Positions 25,022 to 35,260 of a stretch of DNA of 64,000 nucleotides are shown here, in pieces. A model generated the notes under the pieces. The model was not told where the DNA came from and made no database searches. It worked only from the letters and a program-made list of their open reading frames with translations. Position 1 is the first letter of the stretch. Every line of letters starts with the position of its first letter. The position numbers and the translations under genes are program-made. This DNA is from Cupriavidus sp. YR651 (GTDB taxonomy: Bacteria; Pseudomonadota; Gammaproteobacteria; Burkholderiales; Burkholderiaceae), in the NCBI RefSeq assembly GCF_900101625.1, contig NZ_FMYZ01000001.1, positions 652,304-716,303 of the forward strand, written 5' to 3'.

Positions 25022-25621
25022 TCATTTTTGTGTGCGAGCCCCGCCGACCATATTGCTGCGCTCGCGGATCTGCGGCCAGGCGAGCTTCATGTAATAGAAC
25101 ATGGACCACAGGGTCAGCACGGCCGCCACATAAATCATCCAACCGCCCAGCACAGATGCATCCACGCCGAACACCGGATCGTTAAACAGCAGCAGCGGGA
25201 TGGCGATCATCTGCACGGTCGTTTTGAGCTTGCCGAGGAAGTTCACTGCCACGCTCTTTGAGGCGCCGATTTGCGCCATCCACTCGCGCAGCGCCGAAAT
25301 TGTGATCTCGCGCCCGATGATGACCAGTGCGATCAGGTCGGCCACACGGCCCAGAGCCAGTAGCGACAGCAACGCTGCCGTCACCATGAGCTTGTCCGCC
25401 ACCGGATCGAGAAAGGCGCCGAACGACGAGGTCTGGTTCCAGCGCCGCGCCAGAAAGCCATCGAGCCAGTCCGTGGCCGCGGCCACAATAAAGAACGTCG
25501 CTGCCGTGACGTTCTTGGTGTGCATCGGCAGCCAGGCCTCGGGCAGGTAGTAGACCCCCACCACGAGAGGAATCATGGCCACGCGAAGCCAGGTCAGCAG
25601 GATGGGGATATTCAGTGGCAT
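25022..25621 (-). CDS. pgsA: CDP-diacylglycerol-glycerol-3-phosphate 3-phosphatidyltransferase
   Basis: A 199-residue inner-membrane enzyme that makes phosphatidylglycerol phosphate, the committed step to PG and cardiolipin. The CDP-alcohol phosphotransferase motif D-G-x2-A-R-x8-G-x3-D-x3-D is complete at DWLDGFLARRWNQ...FGAFLDPVADK. Four to five hydrophobic segments. The ATG at 25621 starts with the classic MPLNIPILLTWLRV; the upstream extension of the frame has no similarity. Downstream of uvrC and upstream of the tRNA cluster, as in E. coli. Confidence 0.96.
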   Translation of the reverse strand: MPLNIPILLTWLRVAMIPLVVGVYYLPEAWLPMHTKNVTAATFFIVAAATDWLDGFLARRWNQTSSFGAFLDPVADKLMVTAALLSLLALGRVADLIALVIIGREITISALREWMAQIGASKSVAVNFLGKLKTTVQMIAIPLLLFNDPVFGVDASVLGGWMIYVAAVLTLWSMFYYMKLAWPQIRERSNMVGGARTQK

Positions 25622-25751
25622 GAGCGGGCGTTTGGGGAAGGAGCGAGCCGGCCGGCATTGGCGAATGCCGCGATTGTCGCCGATTTCGGCCCGAACCCGC
25701 CAGTTCGGGCCGAAATCGCCCACGCCACGCCGTCAGCGGCATGTGTGACGG

Positions 25752-27842
25752 TCAGTGCAACTGGCGATAGATCTCTTCGGCCAGTGTGCGCGAGATGCCC
25801 TCGACGCTGGCCAGTTCGTCGATGCTGGCCGCCATGACACCCCGCAACCCGCCAAAACGCGTTAGCAGCTTTTGTCGGCGACGAGCGCCGACGCCTTCGA
25901 TTTCCTCGAGTCGCGACGTCGTGCGCGCCTTGGCCCGGCGCGCGCGCATGCCGGTGATGGCGAAGCGGTGGGCCTCGTCGCGGATCTGCGCCACCAGCAT
26001 CAGTGCCGCGCTGCCCTGCCCCAGCTCGAGCGATGGCCGTCCGTCGGCGAATACCAGCGTCTCCAGGCCCACCTTGCGACCCTCGCCCTTGGCCACGCCG
26101 ACCAGCAGTCCTATATCGAGACCGAGTTCCTCGAAGACCTGGCGCGCCACTTCGACCTGGCCCTTGCCACCGTCGATCAGTACCACGCGCGGCATGCGCG
26201 GCACGACATCACCACCGGCAGCTTCGCCGCTCAGGTCGCCACCATCTTCCTGGATCTGCTCCACCAGCTTCTGGTAGCGGCGGGTCAGCACCTGCCGCAT
26301 GGCGGCGTAGTCGTCTCCCGGCGTAATGTCCTGGATGTTGTAGCGACGGTATTCGCTGTTCTGCATGTCGTGGTGATGGAACACCACGCACGAGGCCTGC
26401 GTCGCCTCGCCAGCAGTATGGCTGATGTCAAAGCACTCGATGCGCAGCAACGCCAGGTCTTCCATGTCCAGGGCGATGGTTTCGGCCAGCGCGCGCGTGC
26501 GAGCTTCCTGGCTGCCCTGCTCCGCCAGCCGCCGCGCCAGCGCGAGTTCAGCCCCCTGCACCGCCATCTCCAGCCAGACCTTGCGCTGCCCCTGAGGCTG
26601 GCGCACCAGTGAGATCTTGCGTGACGCCTGCATCGATAGCGCCTCCACCAGCGCGGCGTCCGCGGGTCGGTGGCTCAACACGATGATCGGGGGTACCGCC
26701 TGGTCGAGGTAGTGCTGAACCATGAATGCCGACAGCACGCGCGCAGCGATACGGTCAACAGACAGCGGCCCTGCGCCCGGCATTGCCTCGGAACCCTCGT
26801 CGCCCGCCTCGGTCGCGTCGTCAGTCTCTTCCACGATCATCGCGGCCTCGTCGGCATGGGCCGGAAAATACGCCTTGTCGCCCAGATGGCGGCCGCCGCG
26901 CACCATGGCCAGGTTCACGCACGCGCGCCCTCCCTGCACGGCGACGGCCAGGATGTCGATGTCACGCGCCTGCCCAACCTCCTCCACGGCCTGCCGCTTG
27001 AGCACGGTGGACAACGCGGAGATCTGGTCACGTACCGCCGCGGCCTGCTCGAACTCCAGTTGCTCCGCGTGCGCTTCCATCTTGGTCTGCAGGCCCTCCA
27101 GCACTTCCGTCTCGTGCCCCTGGAGGAAGCGCGCCGCGTTGTTGACGTCGCGCGCGTAGTCTTCCTCGCTGATCGCGCTCACACAGGGCGCCGTGCAGCG
27201 ATGGATCTGATGCAGCAGGCACGGCCGCGTGCGATTGTTGAAGACGGTGTCCTCGCACGTGCGCAACTGAAACACCCTCTGCAGGATTTGCATGCTTTCG
27301 CGCACCGCGTAGGCGTTCGGGAACGGGCCGAAGTACTGGTGTTTGCGATCTGTTGCGCCGCGGTAGTACGCCATGCGCGGAAATTTGTGCCCCGTCAGCT
27401 TGAGAAACGGATAGGACTTATCGTCGCGGAACAGGATGTTGTACCGCGGCGCCAGCGCCTTGATGAGGTTGTTCTCAAGCAGCAGCGCCTCGGCCTCCGT
27501 CCGCACGACCGTGGTCTCGATGCGCACAATCTTGCCGACCATCATCGCGATGCGCGGCGAGAGCTGGGTCTTGTTGAAATAGCTTGAAACGCGTTTCTTC
27601 AGGTCGCGCGCCTTGCCCACGTAGAGCACGTTGCCGTCGGCATCGAAATAGCGATACACACCCGGCAGCCCCGGCAAGCGCGCGAGGATCGGCCGGGGGT
27701 CGAAGGCTGGCGCGTCGGGCAACTGCGGATCCGCAGCTGGCGCCGCATCAGCCGGCGCGATATCGGCCTGCACGGCGTCGACTTGCAACGTGGGCGCGGA
27801 TTGTGGCTTGTCAATCGGGGGCGCGGGTTCCTGCTCGGGCAT
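25752..27842 (-). CDS. uvrC: Excinuclease ABC subunit C
   Basis: A 696-residue nuclease of nucleotide excision repair; it cuts on both sides of a lesion after UvrAB loading. Order of domains: GIY-YIG nuclease from about residue 61 ([18 protein letters not shown]), Cys-rich YHGR-like segment ([14 protein letters not shown]), UVR motif (about 255-285), RNase H-like endonuclease ([21 protein letters not shown]) and C-terminal helix-hairpin-helix repeats ([14 protein letters not shown]). An N-terminal Pro/Ala/Asp-rich extension of about 48 residues precedes the nuclease. ATG at 27842 is used; a GTG at 27872 is an alternative. Neither has a good ribosome binding site. Upstream of pgsA. Confidence 0.97.
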   Translation of the reverse strand: MPEQEPAPPIDKPQSAPTLQVDAVQADIAPADAAPAADPQLPDAPAFDPRPILARLPGLPGVYRYFDADGNVLYVGKARDLKKRVSSYFNKTQLSPRIAMMVGKIVRIETTVVRTEAEALLLENNLIKALAPRYNILFRDDKSYPFLKLTGHKFPRMAYYRGATDRKHQYFGPFPNAYAVRESMQILQRVFQLRTCEDTVFNNRTRPCLLHQIHRCTAPCVSAISEEDYARDVNNAARFLQGHETEVLEGLQTKMEAHAEQLEFEQAAAVRDQISALSTVLKRQAVEEVGQARDIDILAVAVQGGRACVNLAMVRGGRHLGDKAYFPAHADEAAMIVEETDDATEAGDEGSEAMPGAGPLSVDRIAARVLSAFMVQHYLDQAVPPIIVLSHRPADAALVEALSMQASRKISLVRQPQGQRKVWLEMAVQGAELALARRLAEQGSQEARTRALAETIALDMEDLALLRIECFDISHTAGEATQASCVVFHHHDMQNSEYRRYNIQDITPGDDYAAMRQVLTRRYQKLVEQIQEDGGDLSGEAAGGDVVPRMPRVVLIDGGKGQVEVARQVFEELGLDIGLLVGVAKGEGRKVGLETLVFADGRPSLELGQGSAALMLVAQIRDEAHRFAITGMRARRAKARTTSRLEEIEGVGARRRQKLLTRFGGLRGVMAASIDELASVEGISRTLAEEIYRQLH

Positions 27843-27948
27843 CTGAGATGAGAAAGTTGGACGGCGTGGCACGCGGGCGGCGGCACTCGCTCTAGAATCG
27901 CAAGTTTAGAGCAATTCGCCTGCAGGGCTTTTGCGGGTTATTCCTGCC

Positions 27949-29106
27949 ATGACCATCCGTTCCTGGGACATTTTCTGCACCGTCATCGACAACTACGGCG
28001 ATATCGGCGTTTGCTGGCGCCTGGCCCGCCAGCTAGCCCAGGAACATGGGCATGCCGTGCGACTTTGGGTCGATGATCTGGCCAGCTTTGCGCGGCTGGC
28101 ACCCGAAATCGATCCCGCCGCACCACGTCAGAGGCTGGCCGGCGTGGAGATCCGCCGCTGGGACCCCAACCCAGGTGCGCCGTTCGATGCGGTAGCGCCG
28201 CATGACGCCGTGATCGAGGCCTTTGCCTGCCATCTGCCCGAGCCCTTCCTCGCTGGCATGGCCGCAGCCGAACGCAAGCCGGCGTGGATCAACCTGGAGT
28301 ACCTGAGCGCCGAGGCGTGGGTCAGCGAGCATCACGCGATGTCGTCACCCCATCCCCGCCTGCCGCTGATGAAATACTTCTTCTTTCCCGGCTTTGCGCA
28401 CGGCACGGGCGGCCTGCTGCGCGAATCATTACTCGGGGCACAACGCGATGCGTTTCTGTCCAGCCCGGCTGCTCACGCAACGCTCTGGCACCGCCTGGGC
28501 GTGGATCCGATCGCGGGTGCACTGCGCGTCAGCCTGTTCGCCTATGCCAACCCCGCGCTGCCCGCCCTGCTCGAACAATGGCGCGACGGAGCGACGCCGA
28601 TCCAGTGCCTGATCCCGCAAGGATTGGCCGCCCGGCAGATCGGGGAATGGTTCGGCGCGCCGGCGCCAGTGCAAGCTGGCGCCTCATTTCATGCCGGCAA
28701 CCTGACGGCGCAGATCATTCCGTTCGTGCGGCAGGAGCACTACGACGAGTTGCTCTGGGCTTGCGATATCAACTTCGTGCGCGGCGAGGACTCCTGCGTA
28801 CGCGGACATTGGGCCGCCAGGCCATTGATCTGGCACATCTACCCGCAATCCGACGACGCCCATCACGTCAAGCTCGATGCGTGGCTGGAGCGCTTCGGGC
28901 GCAGCGGCGTGGCGCCGCAGGCGTCACATGCGCTGACGCAGTTCTCGCATGCCTGGAATGGCTACGGCACGGCGCCTGACTGGGCGTCCCTCCATGCACA
29001 ATTGCTCGCGCTGACGTCGGCGATGGACCGTTGGCAGCGGCAGCTGCAGCACTTGGGTGATCTGGCCGCAAATCTCGTGGCCTTCTGCGAAAATCGGGTA
29101 AAATAG
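27949..29106 (+). CDS. earP: EF-P arginine rhamnosyltransferase EarP
   Basis: A 385-residue GT-B-fold glycosyltransferase that puts rhamnose from dTDP-rhamnose on an arginine of elongation factor P. The N-terminus WDIFCTVIDNYGDIGVCWRL contains the two conserved aspartates, here D14 and D18, equivalent to the Asp13/Asp17 pair of the Pseudomonas enzyme. The C-terminal half has the ligand-binding FVRGEDSCVRG and PLIWHIYPQ. The ATG at 27949 is preferred over a TTG at 27931. Directly upstream of efp, its substrate gene, with 114 bp between. Confidence 0.95.
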   Translation: MTIRSWDIFCTVIDNYGDIGVCWRLARQLAQEHGHAVRLWVDDLASFARLAPEIDPAAPRQRLAGVEIRRWDPNPGAPFDAVAPHDAVIEAFACHLPEPFLAGMAAAERKPAWINLEYLSAEAWVSEHHAMSSPHPRLPLMKYFFFPGFAHGTGGLLRESLLGAQRDAFLSSPAAHATLWHRLGVDPIAGALRVSLFAYANPALPALLEQWRDGATPIQCLIPQGLAARQIGEWFGAPAPVQAGASFHAGNLTAQIIPFVRQEHYDELLWACDINFVRGEDSCVRGHWAARPLIWHIYPQSDDAHHVKLDAWLERFGRSGVAPQASHALTQFSHAWNGYGTAPDWASLHAQLLALTSAMDRWQRQLQHLGDLAANLVAFCENRVK

Positions 29107-29220
29107 AGGGTTGATTTTGATGGCGAGCCAAGAACAGCAACCGCCGGCAGCGCGCCTTCGCCATACCGATTCCCGGGGTCGTATTGTTCCCGGACCTACT
29201 TTTTCAGGAAAACAGTTCAG

Positions 29221-29781
29221 ATGAAAATCGCACAGGAACTCCGCGTCGGCAACGTGTTCATGATCGGTTCCGATCCGATGGTCGTACAGAAGGCCGAGTA
29301 CAACAAGTCGGGCCGTAACGCCGCCGTCGTCAAGATGAAGTACAAGAACCTGCTGACGGAAGCCCCGGGCGAGTCGGTATTCAAGGCCGACGACAAGTTC
29401 GAGGTGGTGGTGCTGGAGCGCCGCGAATGCACCTACTCGTACTTCGCCGACCCGATGTACGTGTTCATGGACACCGAGTACAACCAGTACGAAGTCGAGA
29501 AGGACAGCATGGGTGACTCGCTGAACTACCTCGAAGACGGCATGAACGTCGAAGTGGTGTTCTACAACGACAAGGCTATCTCGGTGGAAATGCCGACGAC
29601 GCTGGTTCGTGAAATCATCTACACCGAACCGGCCGTCAAGGGCGACACCTCGTCGGGCAAGGTGCTCAAGGGCGCCAAGATCAACACCGGTTTCGAACTG
29701 CAAGTGCCGCTGTTCTGCAACATCGGCGACAAGATCGAAATCGACACGCGTACCGGCGAATACCGCAGCCGCGCCAACTAA
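29221..29781 (+). CDS. efp: Elongation factor P
   Basis: A 186-residue translation factor that relieves ribosome stalling at polyproline. Three beta-barrel domains. The loop that enters the peptidyl-transferase centre reads [11 protein letters not shown], with Arg at position 32 where the E. coli protein has a beta-lysylated Lys34. Arg32 is the residue rhamnosylated by EarP, encoded next door, so this is the rhamnosylated subtype. AGGAAA precedes the ATG. The many proline-rich proteins in this window (TonB, UvrC N-terminus, RNase E tail) are natural clients. Confidence 0.98.
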   Translation: MKIAQELRVGNVFMIGSDPMVVQKAEYNKSGRNAAVVKMKYKNLLTEAPGESVFKADDKFEVVVLERRECTYSYFADPMYVFMDTEYNQYEVEKDSMGDSLNYLEDGMNVEVVFYNDKAISVEMPTTLVREIIYTEPAVKGDTSSGKVLKGAKINTGFELQVPLFCNIGDKIEIDTRTGEYRSRAN

Positions 29782-29817
29782 GGCGTGTGCACCTTCCCGC
29801 TCTGGCGGCGGGGAGAC

Positions 29818-29850
29818 GAAAAAGGGCAGCTTCGGCTGCCCTTTTGCTTT
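29818..29850 (+). terminator. Terminator between efp and nagZ
   Basis: AAAGGGCAGC and GCTGCCCTTT pair around a UUCG tetraloop, with T/A tracts on both sides; it can end efp (plus) and nagZ (minus). Confidence 0.9.
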
Positions 29851-29865
29851 GATCGACGCGCAACG

Positions 29866-30915
29866 TCAGGCGATCAGCTGATGCTCCTTCAGCAAGCGCA
29901 GCGCAGCGCGATACTCGCCTTCCTGCTGCAGCTTGTTCCAGTCCAGCGGCTTCTTGCGACCGAACAGCTTGCGGATGCGGCGTTGCGAAGCCTTGCCGAT
30001 CGAAACATCGAGCTCGGACAGCAACTGGTCCGCGCGATCCGGATGATTGCAGATCAGCACCATGTCACAGCCGGCGTCGAGTGCGGCACGCGCGCCCTGC
30101 GTGACGGTACCAGCCACGCTTGCGCCCTCCATGCTCAGATCATCGCTGAAGATCACCCCCTCGAAGCCCAGCCGCGCGCGCAGCACGTCCTGCAGCCAGA
30201 AACGCGAGAATCCAGCCGGGTTCGGGTCCACCTTCGGGTAGATCACGTGCGCCGGCATCACCGACGCCAGCGCCCCACCCATCCAGTCGTACGGGCGTGC
30301 ATCCTGGCCCAGGATCTCGTCGAGTTCGCGCTCATCAACGGGCACTGCGACGTGCGAATCGGCAGCCACAAAGCCATGCCCCGGGAAATGCTTGCCGCAG
30401 TTGCTCATGCCCGCCAGCAAAAGGCCGTGCGTGAGGTGATTGGCCAGCATCGTCACCACGCGCGGGTCGGCGTGGAAGGCGCGATCGCCGATCACGGCGC
30501 TGCGCCCGTAGTCCAGATCCAGCACAGGCGTAAAGCTCAGGTCGATGTCGCACGCGCGCAGCTCGGCCGCCAGCACGTAACCGCAGGCGATCGCCACCTT
30601 GGTGGCTGCCATCACATCGCGATCCCAGAGTTCGCCCAACTTGCCCATGGCTGGCAAGTGCGTGAATCCATCGGTCCTGGCGCGCTGCACGCGACCACCT
30701 TCATGATCGATACAGATCAGCACGTCGTCGCGCACAGCACGAATGGCGCGCGTGAGTGCTGTCAGTTGCGCGCGTGATTCGAAATTGCGCGCAAACAGGA
30801 TCACGCCACCTGTCAGCGGATGGGCGATGCGGCGCGCATCTTCCGCATCGAGCTGCTTGCCCACCACATCAAGCACCACCGGACCCGGCTGCTTGCCGGA
30901 GACTTTCTTGTTCAT
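29866..30915 (-). CDS. nagZ: Beta-N-acetylhexosaminidase NagZ
   Basis: A 349-residue cytoplasmic family 3 glycosidase that removes N-acetylglucosamine from anhydromuropeptides in cell-wall recycling. Hallmarks: GGVILFARNFES, IDHEGGRVQR, the mobile-loop motif KHFPGHG with the catalytic His, and the nucleophile Asp in IFSDDLSM. Follows acpS after a 5-bp gap; last gene of the long minus-strand run. In organisms with AmpC its product 1,6-anhydroMurNAc peptides induce beta-lactamase; no ampC is visible here. Confidence 0.96.
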   Translation of the reverse strand: MNKKVSGKQPGPVVLDVVGKQLDAEDARRIAHPLTGGVILFARNFESRAQLTALTRAIRAVRDDVLICIDHEGGRVQRARTDGFTHLPAMGKLGELWDRDVMAATKVAIACGYVLAAELRACDIDLSFTPVLDLDYGRSAVIGDRAFHADPRVVTMLANHLTHGLLLAGMSNCGKHFPGHGFVAADSHVAVPVDERELDEILGQDARPYDWMGGALASVMPAHVIYPKVDPNPAGFSRFWLQDVLRARLGFEGVIFSDDLSMEGASVAGTVTQGARAALDAGCDMVLICNHPDRADQLLSELDVSIGKASQRRIRKLFGRKKPLDWNKLQQEGEYRAALRLLKEHQLIA

Positions 30916-30920
30916 AGAAA

Positions 30921-31352
30921 TTAGTTCGAGGCAGGTTCAGACAGCGGATCGGCCGGCTGGCCAGTCCGCTCCGCGATCGCAAAGGCGACCGCATAGTCGT
31001 GTTCGTCACTGACACTGACACGGATGGTCAGGCCGCGTTCCCGCACCCATTCGGCAAGTTCGCCCGTGCACTGAGGCGTGGGCTCGCCCGAGGGCAGGTT
31101 CAAGAGTTCCATCGCGCGCCACGTCATCGGCCAGCGCATGCCCAACCCGATGGCCTTGGAGAAGGCCTCCTTGGCCGCGAAGCGCGTGGCGAGGAACGCG
31201 AGCCCGCGCTTTTCGGAGCGGGCCTTGCGCGCATGGTAGACCTTCAGCTCACGCGGACCGAGCACCTTTTCCGCAAATCGTCCGCGTGTGCGCTCCATCA
31301 CGCCCTGCACGCGATCAATCTGGATGATGTCGGTACCGACGCCGTAGATCAC
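30921..31352 (-). CDS. acpS: Holo-[acyl-carrier-protein] synthase
   Basis: A 143-residue enzyme that transfers phosphopantetheine from CoA to Ser of acyl carrier protein. Motifs: [12 protein letters not shown] with the Mg-binding Asp, and [12 protein letters not shown]. The GTG start overlaps the pdxJ stop (GTGA), which implies translational coupling. Its substrate gene acpP lies 13 kb upstream in the same strand run. Confidence 0.96.
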   Translation of the reverse strand: MIYGVGTDIIQIDRVQGVMERTRGRFAEKVLGPRELKVYHARKARSEKRGLAFLATRFAAKEAFSKAIGLGMRWPMTWRAMELLNLPSGEPTPQCTGELAEWVRERGLTIRVSVSDEHDYAVAFAIAERTGQPADPLSEPASN

Positions 31353-32131
31353 GCCGCCTGGCCCGGAACGGGGTAGCGGGTGCCAAGGCGCGCAGCTACC
31401 ATGATTGCCTTCATCTCGCGCACGGCGTTCTGCCAGCCCACGAACACCGCATGCGCGACGATTGCATGGCCGATGTTGAGCTCCTTGATGCCCGGCAGTG
31501 CCGCGATCGGCTGCACGTTCGTGTAGTGCAGGCCGTGACCGGCGTTGACGATCAGGCCGTGCCTCAGGCCGGCGTCCACGCCCTCCGCCACACGCCGGAA
31601 TTCCGCAGCCTGCTCATCGGGCGTGTGGGCATCGGCATAGCGGCCGGTGTGGATTTCGATCACCGGCGCCTTGCAGGCGGCCGCAGCAGCAATCTGGTCA
31701 GGGTCCGCGTCAATGAATAGCGAGACGCGGATCCCCGCATCGGCCAGCTGGCGGCATGCGGCGCTGACCTGCTCGAAGTGGCCTGCCACGTCGAGGCCAC
31801 CTTCGGTGGTCACCTCCTCGCGCTTCTCGGGCACCAGGCAGACATCCTGCGGCTGGATCTCGCAGGCGATATCCAGCATCTCGCGCGTGATCGCGCACTC
31901 GAGGTTCATGCGTGTAGCGAGCCTCGGCCGCAGCGCGCGCACATCGGCGTCGCGGATGTGGCGACGATCCTCGCGCAGGTGCAGCGTGATCAGGTCCGCG
32001 CCCGCCTCTTCCGCCTGCAAGGCGGCCTGGATCGGGTCGGGATATACCGTGCCGCGCGCGTTACGCAGCGTGGCCACGTGGTCGATATTGACGCCAAGGT
32101 CGATGACGCCGGGGTTCGCGTGGAAAATCAT
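31349..32131 (-). CDS. pdxJ: Pyridoxine 5'-phosphate synthase
   Basis: A 260-residue TIM-barrel enzyme of the DXP-dependent vitamin B6 pathway; condenses 3-amino-2-oxopropyl phosphate with deoxyxylulose phosphate. Motifs: [49 protein letters not shown] and ELNIGHAIV. Overlaps acpS by 4 bp; the same pdxJ-acpS order as in E. coli. Confidence 0.97.
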   Translation of the reverse strand: MIFHANPGVIDLGVNIDHVATLRNARGTVYPDPIQAALQAEEAGADLITLHLREDRRHIRDADVRALRPRLATRMNLECAITREMLDIACEIQPQDVCLVPEKREEVTTEGGLDVAGHFEQVSAACRQLADAGIRVSLFIDADPDQIAAAAACKAPVIEIHTGRYADAHTPDEQAAEFRRVAEGVDAGLRHGLIVNAGHGLHYTNVQPIAALPGIKELNIGHAIVAHAVFVGWQNAVREMKAIMVAARLGTRYPVPGQAA

Positions 32132-32157
32132 GCTGTCGAATCGTAAAACGTCAGGAA

Positions 32158-33105
32158 TCAGAGGTACTGCAGGTCAATCAGGATCTGCCGCGTCTTCAGC
32201 GGCGCACCCTGCAAATAATAATGCAGCAGGAACCGCATCAGGGCACGACTTTGCGCCGCCGTCTGCGCGCGCGAATAATCGTCCTGTCCCATGTCCAGCA
32301 GCGTCTGGCCCGAAATCACCGGCCAGCTCGACGGATCGCTCGCGTGAGCCCGGCGCACGCCGCGCTCAGGCTGATAGACATAATCGAGTCCGGGCTGAAC
32401 GCGCTCGCCGGATCCAGTGCACTGGTCGAATGCCACCGCGAAGCCGGTCTCCTGCAGCAGCACGCGTTCGAAACTGCGCAGCACCAGGCTTGCCGATTCG
32501 CCATGGGCTAACCGGGTCAGCGTGATCATGTAATGCCGGAACAGGGCGGGATGAGCGTCCTCGCGCGGACAGAAACGCAGCAAGAGCTCGTTCAGATAGA
32601 AGCCAGAAAGCAACGCGTCGCCGGACAGCGGCAGCACACCGCCGACGTATTCGGCCTTGGTCAGCGTCTTGACCTCGCCGCGACCGGTCCAGGACAGGGA
32701 AATCGGGTGGAAGTGCTGCAGCACCGCGCGCAGTGCCGAATGCGGACGCTTGGCGCCTTTCGCCACCATCGCCATGCGACCGTGATCACGCGTGAAAACA
32801 TCCAGGATCAGGCTGGTTTCGCGATAGGGATACGCATGCAGGACAAAACCGGCCTCGTTGGCCACGCGCAGTTCCGTACGAGCTGGAACAATGCGCATGG
32901 CGCGGTCCATCATCTCGCGCCCGGCGGCTACCGCGGGACTCAGGCCGGGCACGGACTGGGATTCGAGGAGTTCCGCGGCCTCTTCCGCGATGGGATCGGC
33001 ACTACGCGCGCGCGGTGCGTCGGCACGGCGCGCGACGGTGGCAGATGGCGCGGTCTTGCCAGGGCCACCGGCCCCGCCGCGACGCACGTCAGGCATCTTG
33101 CTCAC
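32158..33105 (-). CDS. recO: DNA repair protein RecO
   Basis: A 315-residue RecF-pathway mediator that anneals SSB-coated DNA and loads RecA. The OB fold begins near residue 82 ([37 protein letters not shown]), followed by the helical C-terminal domain. Standard RecO starts at the OB fold; here about 80 low-complexity residues precede it. The GTG at 33105 overlaps the era stop by 4 bp; an ATG three codons later is an alternative, and ATG at 32916 region (MMDRAM) could be the true start if the extension is not translated. Confidence 0.93.
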   Translation of the reverse strand: MSKMPDVRRGGAGGPGKTAPSATVARRADAPRARSADPIAEEAAELLESQSVPGLSPAVAAGREMMDRAMRIVPARTELRVANEAGFVLHAYPYRETSLILDVFTRDHGRMAMVAKGAKRPHSALRAVLQHFHPISLSWTGRGEVKTLTKAEYVGGVLPLSGDALLSGFYLNELLLRFCPREDAHPALFRHYMITLTRLAHGESASLVLRSFERVLLQETGFAVAFDQCTGSGERVQPGLDYVYQPERGVRRAHASDPSSWPVISGQTLLDMGQDDYSRAQTAAQSRALMRFLLHYYLQGAPLKTRQILIDLQYL

Positions 33106-34040
33106 TCGTAGCCGTAGGCACGCAGTCCGGCTTCGTTATCGGCCCAGCCGCTCTTGACCTTGATCCACATCTCCAGGTAGACCTTGCCGTCGAACAGCTT
33201 CTCCATGTCGAGGCGTGCCTCGGTGGAGATCTGCTTGAGCTTGCTACCCTTGTTGCCGATGATCATCGCCTTGTGTGCGTCGCGTTCCACCAGAATCGTC
33301 GCAAAGACGCGGCGCAGCCGGCCTTCGGTCTCGAACTTGTCGATGACCACGGTGCTCGTATATGGCAGCTCGTCGCCGGTCCAGCGGAACACCTTCTCGC
33401 GAATGATTTCCGACGCCAGGAACCGCTCGCTGCGATCGGTCATCGCATCGGCGTCGTACATCGGCTCGCCTTCCAACAAGTAGGGGCGGATGATGGCCAG
33501 CAGCCGCGTGATGTGGTCGCGCGTCTTGGCCGACATCGGCACCACTTCCCGGAAGGGGAACATCTGCCCCACCTTCTCCAGAAAAGGCATCATCACCTCC
33601 GAGCGATTCTCCCCGAGGCGATCCAGCTTGTTGGTCACCAACAGCACCGGCACATTCTTCGGTAGCAGCGAGAGCACGCGCTCGTCATCGGCGCCAACAT
33701 AGCCAGCCTCCACGACGAACAGCACAACATCCACCGACGACAGCGTGGACGTGACCGCCCGGTTCAGCGAACGGTTGAGCGCACTGGCATGGCGGGTCTG
33801 AAAACCCGGGGTATCGACAAACACGAACTGCGCGTCATCCGTGGTCTGGATGCCGACGATCCGGTGGCGCGTGGTCTGCGCCTTGCGGGAGGTGATGCTG
33901 ATCTTCTGGCCGACCAGCGCGTTCATCAGCGTGGACTTGCCGACATTGGGGCGGCCAACGATGGCCACCGTGCCGCAGCGAAAAGCCGGGGCATCAGACG
34001 GTTCCGCCGCAACCTGCTGCGGGGGGAGAGAATCGGTCAT
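33102..34040 (-). CDS. era: GTPase Era
   Basis: A 312-residue GTPase for 16S rRNA maturation and 30S assembly. G1 GRPNVGKS, G3 DTPG, G4 NKLD, G5 SAK, then the C-terminal KH domain with [26 protein letters not shown] precedes the ATG, which overlaps the rnc stop (ATGA). The rnc-era-recO-pdxJ-acpS order is widely conserved in proteobacteria. Confidence 0.98.
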   Translation of the reverse strand: MTDSLPPQQVAAEPSDAPAFRCGTVAIVGRPNVGKSTLMNALVGQKISITSRKAQTTRHRIVGIQTTDDAQFVFVDTPGFQTRHASALNRSLNRAVTSTLSSVDVVLFVVEAGYVGADDERVLSLLPKNVPVLLVTNKLDRLGENRSEVMMPFLEKVGQMFPFREVVPMSAKTRDHITRLLAIIRPYLLEGEPMYDADAMTDRSERFLASEIIREKVFRWTGDELPYTSTVVIDKFETEGRLRRVFATILVERDAHKAMIIGNKGSKLKQISTEARLDMEKLFDGKVYLEMWIKVKSGWADNEAGLRAYGYE

Positions 34041-34807
34041 TCCTTCAACCTGAGAGACAACTGGGGATCCGGGGGCACCGGCTGCTTGCGGGTCTTGCCC
34101 GTGCGTTCGGCCCGGCTGCGCTTGAGCAACTGGGGTACGAGCTTCTGAACTTCATCGAGCGCGAGCTTGGCTGCCGCCTGTTCGGCCGCACGCCGTGAGG
34201 CGCCGGTGCCGAACACGCGCACCTCCAGTTTAGGCACGGTGCACTCGACTTCAAACTGCTGGCTGTGTGCGGCACCGTGGGTGGCGATGACGTTGTACTG
34301 CGGCAGGGCAATCTTGTGGCCCTGGAGATACTCCTGGAGCAGCGTCTTGGCGTCCTTGCCCAGCGTGCGCGGGTCCACCTGCTCCAGAATCGGGATATAC
34401 AGCTTGCGGATCAGCGCCCGCGCGGCATCGAAGCCGGCGTCGAGGAACACGGCGCCAACGATGGCTTCCAGCGCGTCCGCCAGAATCGACGGACGGCGGA
34501 AACCGCCGCTCTTGAGCTCACCTTCACCCAGGCGCAGCGCGTCGGACAATTGCAGCATCTGGGCAATTTCGTACAGCGCCTGCTGCTTGACCAGGTTGGC
34601 GCGTACGCGGGACAGGTCGCCCTCGTCCAGCTTGCCGAACATGTTGAACAGCATGTCGGCGACGGCACAGTTCAGTACGGAGTCGCCCAGGAATTCCAGG
34701 CGCTCGTTGTGCTGTGCGCTGTGGCTGCGATGCGTGAGCGCCTGCTGCAGCAATTCGGGCTTGCTGAATCGGTAGCCGAGACGTTGCTGCAAGGCGTCGA
34801 GGGTCAT
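34037..34807 (-). CDS. rnc: Ribonuclease III
   Basis: A 256-residue double-strand-specific endoribonuclease for rRNA and mRNA processing. The signature [12 protein letters not shown] holds the Mg-binding acidic residues; a second acidic site lies in [15 protein letters not shown] double-stranded RNA-binding domain spans about residues 155-225, followed by a basic tail with KTRKQPVPP. Starts 4 bp after the upstream DUF4845 gene. Confidence 0.97.
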   Translation of the reverse strand: MTLDALQQRLGYRFSKPELLQQALTHRSHSAQHNERLEFLGDSVLNCAVADMLFNMFGKLDEGDLSRVRANLVKQQALYEIAQMLQLSDALRLGEGELKSGGFRRPSILADALEAIVGAVFLDAGFDAARALIRKLYIPILEQVDPRTLGKDAKTLLQEYLQGHKIALPQYNVIATHGAAHSQQFEVECTVPKLEVRVFGTGASRRAAEQAAAKLALDEVQKLVPQLLKRSRAERTGKTRKQPVPPDPQLSLRLKE

Positions 34808-34811
34808 GTCG

Positions 34812-35204
34812 TTACTGCGTTCCCGAATAGGTAATCAAAAAGCTCAGTGGACCATAGACAGGGATCTCGGTCCGGTATTCAAAGCCAATATTACGGATCC
34901 TGCCGCTCTCGTCTTCGATCACATTCAGATCCTCGCCCTTGACTGCCTCGATACGGTCAATCTGGGCTTGTCTGTTGAAATTGGCGGCCACTTCATTGCG
35001 GTTGTTCGATCGGTCCTTCGCATAGTTGATCGCCCGCTTGACCGAGAAATACTCCAACACACTCGGAATCGATTTCAGCCCCGGCAAGACCACCGCAATG
35101 ACGATGACGATGACGATCAGCAATGACCCCAAAGAAAAGCCGCGTGACCTACGCCTCACATCAACGCGGACATTCCCCCTGCTTCCCAAAAACCATTGAC
35201 CCAT
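34812..35204 (-). CDS. DUF4845 domain membrane-anchored protein
   Basis: A 130-residue protein with a basic N-terminus, one hydrophobic helix ([17 protein letters not shown]) and an exported-looking domain that matches DUF4845, a family found almost only between lepB and rnc in Beta- and Gammaproteobacteria. The N-terminus with [15 protein letters not shown] resembles a type IV pilin-like anchor. Function unknown. Position suggests a link with signal peptidase or envelope assembly. Confidence 0.85.
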   Translation of the reverse strand: MGQWFLGSRGNVRVDVRRRSRGFSLGSLLIVIVIVIAVVLPGLKSIPSVLEYFSVKRAINYAKDRSNNRNEVAANFNRQAQIDRIEAVKGEDLNVIEDESGRIRNIGFEYRTEIPVYGPLSFLITYSGTQ

Positions 35205-35260
35205 GTTGCGCTTCCCTCAATTTTTAGAGTGTATTTGCGCCGCGCGAGACCGCCGGATTG

